Source: Azonexaceae bacterium
GTDB lineage: Bacteria > Pseudomonadota > Gammaproteobacteria > Burkholderiales > Rhodocyclaceae
Length of the DNA stretch: 13,570 bases
Assembly: GCA_009469665.1 (NCBI GenBank)
Contig: SSTB01000233.1
Coordinates: 1-13,570 of the forward strand
Direction of reading: 5' to 3'
Made by a program: the position numbers and the translations under genes. Below are positions 9,136 to 13,570 of this stretch, in pieces (positions within the stretch are counted from its first letter, which is position 1; the number at the start of each line of letters is the position of its first letter). Below the pieces are notes generated by a model, which made no database searches, was not told the origin of the DNA, and was given only the letters and a program-made list of their open reading frames with translations.

Positions 9136-11501
9136 GCAAGATCGGGCGTTTCGAACTGCGGCGGGAACTGGGGCGCGGAGCCCAGAGCGTCGTCTATCTG
9201 GGATTCGATCCCCAACTGCAACGTGAAGTGGCCATCAAGACCCTTCACCTGGCCGGAGCAGTCCCGGGACAGGCGGCGGCTCTGCTGCAGGAAGCGCGCA
9301 CCGTGGGGCGCTTGCGCCATCCCAATCTGGTGCCCATCTTCGAAGCGGGCGAGCAGGGAGGGGAGCCCTACCTGGTGTTCGAGTATGTGCCGGGTACGAC
9401 CCTGGCCGCCTTTCTCAAGACCAGCGGGGCTCTGCCGCCGGCCCGGGCCGTGGGCCTCCTGCGCCCCATCCTCGAAGCCCTGGAGCACGCCCACCGCCAG
9501 GGTATCGTCCATCGCGATCTCAAGCCTGCCAACATCCTGCTGGACGAGGACGGCACCCCCCGGGTCATGGATTTCGGCATTGCCGCGCGCCTTGCCGGCA
9601 GCGGAGAAGGGGCGGACCAATACAGCGGTACGCCGGCCTACATGGCGCCCGAGTACATTGCCGAGCACAAGGTCACACCGCGGGGCGATGTCTTTGCGGC
9701 CGGCCTCGTCCTGTACGAACTGCTCACCGGCGAGCGGGCAGCGGGGGCCGGGGAGACGCCGGCCGTCCTGCGCCGCATCGTCGATACTGATCTGCGCCTG
9801 CCGCAAGGGGGCGTCGATGGACGCCTCGCCGCCATCGTGCACAAGGCCCTGTCTCGGGATGCGGAGTTGCGCTACCAGAGCGCCGCCCAGTTCGGCGAGG
9901 CGCTGGATGCCTACCTGGATCCGGGCGAAGAAGTGGCGCCCCGGGGAGAGGGGCGGCAGGCCACGCTGGATTTCCTCCTGCGCCGCATGCGGCACAAGAG
10001 CGACTTTCCTGCCCTCTCCGAGTCGGTCAGCGCCATCAACAAGATCGCCAACAGCGAGATGGAGAGCATCAGCAAGCTGTCCAATTCCATCCTCAAGGAC
10101 TTCGCCCTGACCAACAAGCTGCTGCGCTTCGTCAATTCCGCTTACTTCCGCCCGGCCGGCGGCGGCAATATCAGCACGGTGTCCCGGGCGGTCATCGTCC
10201 TGGGCTTCGAGGCGGTGCGCAACATCGCCGTCACCGTGCTCCTCTTCGAGCACCTGCAGAACAAGGGCAACGCCAATCTCCTGAAGGAAGAATTCCTGCG
10301 TGCCAATCTGGCCGGCATCCTGGCCCGGGATCTGGGGACCGCGGCCCAGATGAAGGATTTGGAGCAGACCTTCATCTGTGCCCTGTTCCATAACCTGGGG
10401 CGCCTGCTGTCGCAGTATTACTTTCCCGACGAAAGCGACGAAATCCGCCTGCTGGCCGGCCAGGGGGATTTGAGCGAGGAGCAGGCGGCGCTCCGGGTGC
10501 TTGGCATCGGCTTCGAGGATCTCGGCTTGGCCATCGCCCGCCAGTGGGGCTTTCCGGCCCTCATCGTCAATTCCATGCGCAAGCTGCCTGCCGGGCCCCT
10601 AAAGAAGCCGGCGAGCCAGGAAGATCGGCTCCAGGTGCTTTCCGGCATGGCCAACGAATTGTGCGTGGTCATCGCCCAGGCGGGACCGGAGGCCCGGGAA
10701 CGGGAGCTGAAGAAGGCACTGGCGCGCTTCAGCCCCGCGGTCAGCCTGGACAAGAAGGACGTCGAGGAGGCGATGGGCCGCTCGATCGAACAGGTGGGGG
10801 AATTCGCCCGCATCGTGCACCTGGGGGTGCAGCAGACGGCCTTCGGTGGCCAGATGCGGCAGTTCCTCGACCGCGGCGGCGAGGCGCCGCTGCCGGACGA
10901 CACGGTAGCCGACGATACCGTCCTGGGGGAGCGCGGCCTGTACAGCGCCGAAACCGCGGCGAACGGCAGCGACGCGCCGGCCGGAGAGGACGCCCAGGCC
11001 ATCCTGGCCGCCGGTATCCAGGACATCAGCAATACCCTGGTCGACGGCTTCAAGCTCAACGACATCCTGCGCATCATCCTGGAGACCATGTACCGCGCCA
11101 TGGGCTTCAAGCGTGTGATCCTGTGCATCAAGGACGCCCGGGCAGGCACCATGCAGGGTCGTTTCGGCTTCGGTCCGGATGCCAACGAGGTGGCCAAGGC
11201 CTTTCGCTTTCCGCTTTCCTTCACGCCGGACATTTTTCACGCCGCGACTTCGAAGGGGGTGGATCTCCTCATCAGCGACATCGACGATCCCAAGATCGCC
11301 CCCCGCATCCCGGCGTGGTACCGCAAGGCCATTCCGGCCCGGAGCTTCGTGCTCTTTCCCCTCAACATCAAGGGGGCTCCGGTGGCCCTCATCTACGCCG
11401 ATCAGGATCGCGCTGGCCAGATCGTGCTGCCGGACCGGGAGCTTTCATTGCTGCGCACCCTGCGCAACCAGGCCGTCCTGGCTATCAAGCAGGGGGGCTG
11501 A
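9132..11501 (+). CDS. Fusion protein: Ser/Thr kinase, HDOD and GAF domains
   Basis: Predicted cytoplasmic signalling protein of 789 residues, with no membrane segment. A Hanks-type kinase fills about 7-263: glycine loop GRGAQSVVYLG (14-24), Lys36 in VAIK, Glu54, catalytic HRDLKPAN (127-134), DFG (147-149), MAPE (171-174) and Asp186. All key residues are intact, so it should be active. An HDOD domain follows at about 283-500 (FPALSESVSAINKIANSE, then ALTNKLLRFVNSAYFR), with the metal HD pair replaced by His420-Asn421 in ALFHNLGRLL, as usual for this non-enzymatic family. A linker carries DDTVADDTV (589-597). A GAF-like domain covers about 625-786 and probably binds a small ligand or senses redox. 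The start is fixed by the ATGA overlap with the upstream gene. It ends 12 nt from convergent bamD. Substrates and ligand are unknown. Confidence 0.92.
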   Translation: MSKIGRFELRRELGRGAQSVVYLGFDPQLQREVAIKTLHLAGAVPGQAAALLQEARTVGRLRHPNLVPIFEAGEQGGEPYLVFEYVPGTTLAAFLKTSGALPPARAVGLLRPILEALEHAHRQGIVHRDLKPANILLDEDGTPRVMDFGIAARLAGSGEGADQYSGTPAYMAPEYIAEHKVTPRGDVFAAGLVLYELLTGERAAGAGETPAVLRRIVDTDLRLPQGGVDGRLAAIVHKALSRDAELRYQSAAQFGEALDAYLDPGEEVAPRGEGRQATLDFLLRRMRHKSDFPALSESVSAINKIANSEMESISKLSNSILKDFALTNKLLRFVNSAYFRPAGGGNISTVSRAVIVLGFEAVRNIAVTVLLFEHLQNKGNANLLKEEFLRANLAGILARDLGTAAQMKDLEQTFICALFHNLGRLLSQYYFPDESDEIRLLAGQGDLSEEQAALRVLGIGFEDLGLAIARQWGFPALIVNSMRKLPAGPLKKPASQEDRLQVLSGMANELCVVIAQAGPEARERELKKALARFSPAVSLDKKDVEEAMGRSIEQVGEFARIVHLGVQQTAFGGQMRQFLDRGGEAPLPDDTVADDTVLGERGLYSAETAANGSDAPAGEDAQAILAAGIQDISNTLVDGFKLNDILRIILETMYRAMGFKRVILCIKDARAGTMQGRFGFGPDANEVAKAFRFPLSFTPDIFHAATSKGVDLLISDIDDPKIAPRIPAWYRKAIPARSFVLFPLNIKGAPVALIYADQDRAGQIVLPDRELSLLRTLRNQAVLAIKQGG

Positions 11502-11508
11502 CTAGAAC

Positions 11509-11537
11509 ACGCCCTACCAGAGTTTGTACCAGGGCGT
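11509..11537. terminator. Hairpin across the bamD stop, possible shared terminator
   Basis: ACGCCCT (11509-11515) and AGGGCGT (11531-11537) are exact complements with a 15-nt loop. The hairpin covers the bamD stop codon (11514-11516) and lies just past the stop of the kinase-HDOD-GAF gene, whose end is only 12 nt away. Neither side has a real T-run (GTTCT on the bamD side, CTT on the other), so intrinsic termination is uncertain. The position suits a bidirectional 3'-end element. Confidence 0.35.
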
Positions 11538-12344
11538 CTTGCGCTCCAGGCCTTCCTTGTAATAGCGGCTGTCGGGGAAGTTCTTGCGCATGACACGGTC
11601 GGCGTCGTCGCGCAGTTCGTTCATGCCCAGCTTGTCGTAGGAGATGACCATGATGAAGAGCGCTTCTTCGAGCGCCGGTGCGCCGGAATAGGATTTCAGG
11701 GCGACCTGGGAGCGGTTGGCGGCGGCGATGTAGGCGCCACGCTTGAAGTAGTAGCGGGCCACGTGGACTTCCTGGGAGGCCAGCGCATTCACCAGGTAGT
11801 TCATGCGCAGGATGGCGTCCGGCGTGTACTTGCTGTTGGGGAAACGGGCCACCAGTTCCTTCAAGGCTTCGAAGGACTCCTTGGCCGATTTGGGATCCCG
11901 TTCGCTGGGATCCTGATCGCTCAGGTAGCCCAGGAAACCCTGATCCTCGTTGAAACCGACCAGACCCTTGAGGTAATACACGTAATCCACTGCGGGGTGG
12001 TTGGGGTGCAGTTTGATGAAGCGGTCGCAGGCGGCGATGGCCGCCAGGGGCTCGGCGCCCTTCCAGTAGACGTAGCCCAGTTCGAGTTGGGCCTGCTGGG
12101 CATAGCGCCCGTAGGGGAAGCGGGCTTCCAGCTTTTCCAGGAGCTTGGCGGCCTTTTCCCAGGCCCCATCGGCCTGGGCATCCCGCGCCTCGTTGTAGAG
12201 CTTGGAAGCGGACCAGCCGGCAGTTTCGTCCTTGACCTCGGGTAGAAGGCTGCAGCCCGCGATGAGGCAGGCCAGGAATACGACCGCGAGGCGGTGGAGG
12301 AGGCGAGCGAATGGGGGGGTGAATGCGGCTACACTGCGCATCAT
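11514..12344 (-). CDS. bamD: Outer membrane assembly lipoprotein BamD (ComL/YfiO)
   Basis: Essential lipoprotein of the Bam complex, which folds beta-barrel proteins into the outer membrane; it acts at the periplasmic face. The 276 residues start with a signal peptide ending in the lipobox LIAGC, with lipidated Cys31. The rest is TPR-like repeats typical of BamD: KLYNEARDAQADGAWEKAAK (48-67), ARFPYGRYAQQAQLELGYVY (74-93), KLHPNHPAVDYVYYLKG (111-127), DPKSAKESFEALKELVARFP (150-169) and a C-terminal helical repeat region. Length and motif order match the family. Two adjacent ATGs (12344 and 12341) are possible; GGAA is 6 nt before the first. Its start codon overlaps that of divergent rluD by 2 bp, and a perfect TATAAT lies upstream. 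The bamD-rluD-pgeF neighbourhood matches E. coli. Confidence 0.97.
   Translation of the reverse strand: MMRSVAAFTPPFARLLHRLAVVFLACLIAGCSLLPEVKDETAGWSASKLYNEARDAQADGAWEKAAKLLEKLEARFPYGRYAQQAQLELGYVYWKGAEPLAAIAACDRFIKLHPNHPAVDYVYYLKGLVGFNEDQGFLGYLSDQDPSERDPKSAKESFEALKELVARFPNSKYTPDAILRMNYLVNALASQEVHVARYYFKRGAYIAAANRSQVALKSYSGAPALEEALFIMVISYDKLGMNELRDDADRVMRKNFPDSRYYKEGLERKTPWYKLW
12330..12335 (+). promoter_or_regulatory. Possible -10 box for rluD
   Basis: TACACT in the context GGCTACACTGC matches the -10 consensus at 4 of 6 positions and would start transcription near 12342, right at the proposed rluD ATG. No -35 match lies 16-18 bp upstream. If real, rluD would be leaderless, and its promoter lies within the bamD signal-peptide coding region. 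Confidence 0.25.
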
Positions 12345-13299
12345 GAATATTTCCGTGGAAAACGGCGGCGATTATAGCCCAATCGCCGTTCACCGCCTGA
12401 TTGCCCCGGATTCCGCCTCGGGACGCCGCCTCGACCAGGTTTTGGCCGAACTCCTGCCCGAACATTCCCGGGCTCGCCTGCAGGCCTGGGTCAAGGAGGG
12501 ACGGGTGACGGTGGATGGCAGTATCGAGCCTGAAGGGAAGCGCCGACTGAAAGGGGGCGAGACGCTGCTCCTCGCACCCGGGGTGGACTCCAGGGCGGCG
12601 GCGGGGACTCCGGAGGACATCCCCCTTGCCGTGGTCTTCGAGGACGATGCCCTGCTGGTGATCGACAAGCCGGCGGGGCTGGTGGTCCATCCCGGCAGCG
12701 GCAATTGGAGCGGCACGCTGATGAACGCCCTGCTGCACCGTTGCCCCGAACTGGCCGAAGTTCCTCGGGCCGGTATCGTGCACCGGCTGGACAAGGAGAC
12801 CAGCGGCCTGCTGGTGGTCGCCCGCAGCCTGGCCGCCCAGACCGACCTGGTGCGCCAGCTTCAGGCCCGCAGCGTCAAGCGCCAATATCTGGCGGTGGCA
12901 GCGGGTGGCCTGGAGAGGGACGGTCAGGTGGAGGCCCCCATCGGTCGCCATCCCGTGCAGCGAACCCGCATGGCAGTGGTCAGCGAGGGGCGGGGCGGTA
13001 AGCCCGCCCTGACGCGCTACCGGATTCTGGAACGCTTTGCCCGCTGCACCCTGGTGGAGTGCTCCCTGGAGACCGGGCGTACCCACCAGATCCGTGTCCA
13101 CATGGCATCCATTGGCCATCCCTTGGTAGGGGATCCGGTCTATGGTCGGGGGAATCCGAAAATACCGGCCTTCCACCGCCAGGCCCTGCACGCGGCTCGC
13201 CTGGGGCTGGTCCATCCGGGCAGCGGGGCACGTCTGGAATGGCAGAGCCCCCTGCCCGGGGATTTCAACGCCCTCCTGGAGACCCTGCGTGGCAGCTGA
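12343..13299 (+). CDS. rluD: 23S rRNA pseudouridine synthase RluD
   Basis: Converts uridines in helix 69 of 23S rRNA (1911, 1915, 1917 in E. coli numbering) to pseudouridine. The 318-residue product has an S4 RNA-binding domain at about 26-75 (RRLDQVLAELLPEHSRARLQ) and a catalytic domain with VVFEDDALLVIDKPAGLVVHP (97-117), the signature HRLDKETSG (147-155) with catalytic Asp150, and GRTHQIRVHMASIGHPLVGD (245-264). The close match to RluD throughout, plus the bamD and pgeF neighbours, separates it from RluA and RluC. The start is uncertain: ATG 12343 has no clear ribosome site and overlaps the divergent bamD start, but no better in-frame start precedes the S4 domain (GTG 12355 is the only nearby alternative). 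It overlaps pgeF by 11 nt. Confidence 0.95.
   Translation: MNISVENGGDYSPIAVHRLIAPDSASGRRLDQVLAELLPEHSRARLQAWVKEGRVTVDGSIEPEGKRRLKGGETLLLAPGVDSRAAAGTPEDIPLAVVFEDDALLVIDKPAGLVVHPGSGNWSGTLMNALLHRCPELAEVPRAGIVHRLDKETSGLLVVARSLAAQTDLVRQLQARSVKRQYLAVAAGGLERDGQVEAPIGRHPVQRTRMAVVSEGRGGKPALTRYRILERFARCTLVECSLETGRTHQIRVHMASIGHPLVGDPVYGRGNPKIPAFHRQALHAARLGLVHPGSGARLEWQSPLPGDFNALLETLRGS
12366..12388. promoter_or_regulatory. Candidate bamD promoter inside an 8-bp inverted repeat
   Basis: On the minus strand a perfect -10 hexamer TATAAT sits at 12371-12376, placing a bamD transcript start near 12364 and a leader of about 20 nt. No good -35 was found. The hexamer is embedded in an exact 8-bp inverted repeat, CGGCGATT (12366-12373) and AATCGCCG (12381-12388), with a 7-nt centre. 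An alternative 7-bp pairing, AACGGCG (12361-12367) with CGCCGTT (12384-12390), overlaps it. A repeat covering a -10 box would suit an operator. The element also lies within the first codons assigned to rluD. Confidence 0.5.
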
Positions 13300-13570
13300 C
13301 TGGATCGTTCCGGACTGGCCTGCTCCTCCCGGGGTGCGGGCCTTGCAAACCACCCGTGGCGGCGGACTTAGTCGTGGGCCCTACGCCAGTCTCAACCTGG
13401 GCGACCATGTCGGAGATGTTGCTGCAGCCGTGCGCCTTAACCGGGAGCGTGTGCAGGCCCGCCTGCCGGGGCCTCCCCTGTGGCTTCAGCAGGTGCACGG
13501 CACGGTGGTGGTGGATGCGGCGACGGCCCCGCCCGGCGTGGCGGCCGACGGTGCGGTGGCCTTCCGCCCC
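13289..13570 (+). CDS. pgeF: PgeF (YfiH) peptidoglycan-editing / laccase-domain protein, N-terminal part
   Basis: Only the first 94 residues are in the window. PgeF/YfiH proteins are cytosolic metal-binding enzymes: PgeF prevents misincorporation of serine into peptidoglycan precursors in E. coli, and relatives act on purine nucleosides. Visible family motifs are TTRGGGLSRGPYASLNLGDH (21-40) with VGD following, and PLWLQQVHGTVV (63-74), where His70 is an expected metal ligand. The start is GTG at 13289, with GGAGA 6 nt upstream; it overlaps the end of rluD by 11 nt, so the two are likely co-translated. I see no in-frame ATG close by, so the GTG start is fairly secure. The order rluD-pgeF is conserved in E. 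coli. Confidence 0.92.
   Translation, partial: MAADWIVPDWPAPPGVRALQTTRGGGLSRGPYASLNLGDHVGDVAAAVRLNRERVQARLPGPPLWLQQVHGTVVVDAATAPPGVAADGAVAFRP

Noticed and set aside
8934..10391. Open frame of 485 codons opposite the kinase domain
   Set aside because: Antisense shadow of an intact Ser/Thr kinase and the DUF3293 gene; low-complexity product without motifs.
11485..13353. Long open frame (622 codons) on the minus strand across rluD and bamD
   Set aside because: It runs antisense to rluD and out of frame through bamD, both of which are unmistakable families; its product has no recognisable domain.

Overview
The window is a GC-rich, gene-dense piece of a Gram-negative chromosome. The bamD / rluD-pgeF arrangement, the Proteobacteria-type RmuC and the abundance of multi-domain signalling proteins fit a betaproteobacterium, possibly Rhodocyclales. 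The lineage call is inference from gene content and composition; no rRNA or tRNA gene is present to confirm it.

Layout. (1) 1-1002, minus strand: a 133-residue three-helix membrane protein of unknown function, followed 6 nt later by a PleD-like response regulator (receiver plus GGDEF) cut by the left edge. (2) 1220-4351, plus strand: a 1043-residue hybrid sensor kinase, divergent from the first pair across a 217-bp gap that holds a candidate promoter and a pair of near-identical 10-mers. (3) 4412-6846, minus strand: a NarL/FixJ-type two-component system. The kinase (DUF4118-like membrane part, two PAS-like regions, HisKA_3) overlaps its response regulator by ATGA. (4) 6847-7361: 515 bp without a convincing gene but with several interlocking inverted repeats. 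(5) 7362-11501, plus strand: a tightly packed operon of rmuC, a DUF3293 protein and a 789-residue fusion of Ser/Thr kinase, HDOD and GAF domains. (6) 11514-12344, minus strand: bamD, convergent with the operon. (7) 12343-13570, plus strand: rluD and the start of pgeF, divergent from bamD with overlapping start codons.

How the parts fit. Roughly the first 6.8 kb is a signalling cluster. It has two membrane-bound sensor kinases, one DNA-binding regulator and one probable c-di-GMP output regulator, so extracellular or redox cues probably feed both transcription and second-messenger level here. The right part is housekeeping: outer-membrane assembly (BamD), ribosomal RNA pseudouridylation (RluD) and peptidoglycan editing (PgeF), in the same order as in E. 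coli. Between them, the rmuC operon joins a nuclease-like recombination protein to a large cytoplasmic kinase-HDOD-GAF protein, which is the most unusual protein in the window.

No mobile element, CRISPR array, phage gene, tRNA or rRNA was seen. I found no wholly new defence or metabolic system. The best leads are the kinase-HDOD-GAF fusion and its operon, the structured 515-bp gap, and the overlapping divergent bamD/rluD control region.
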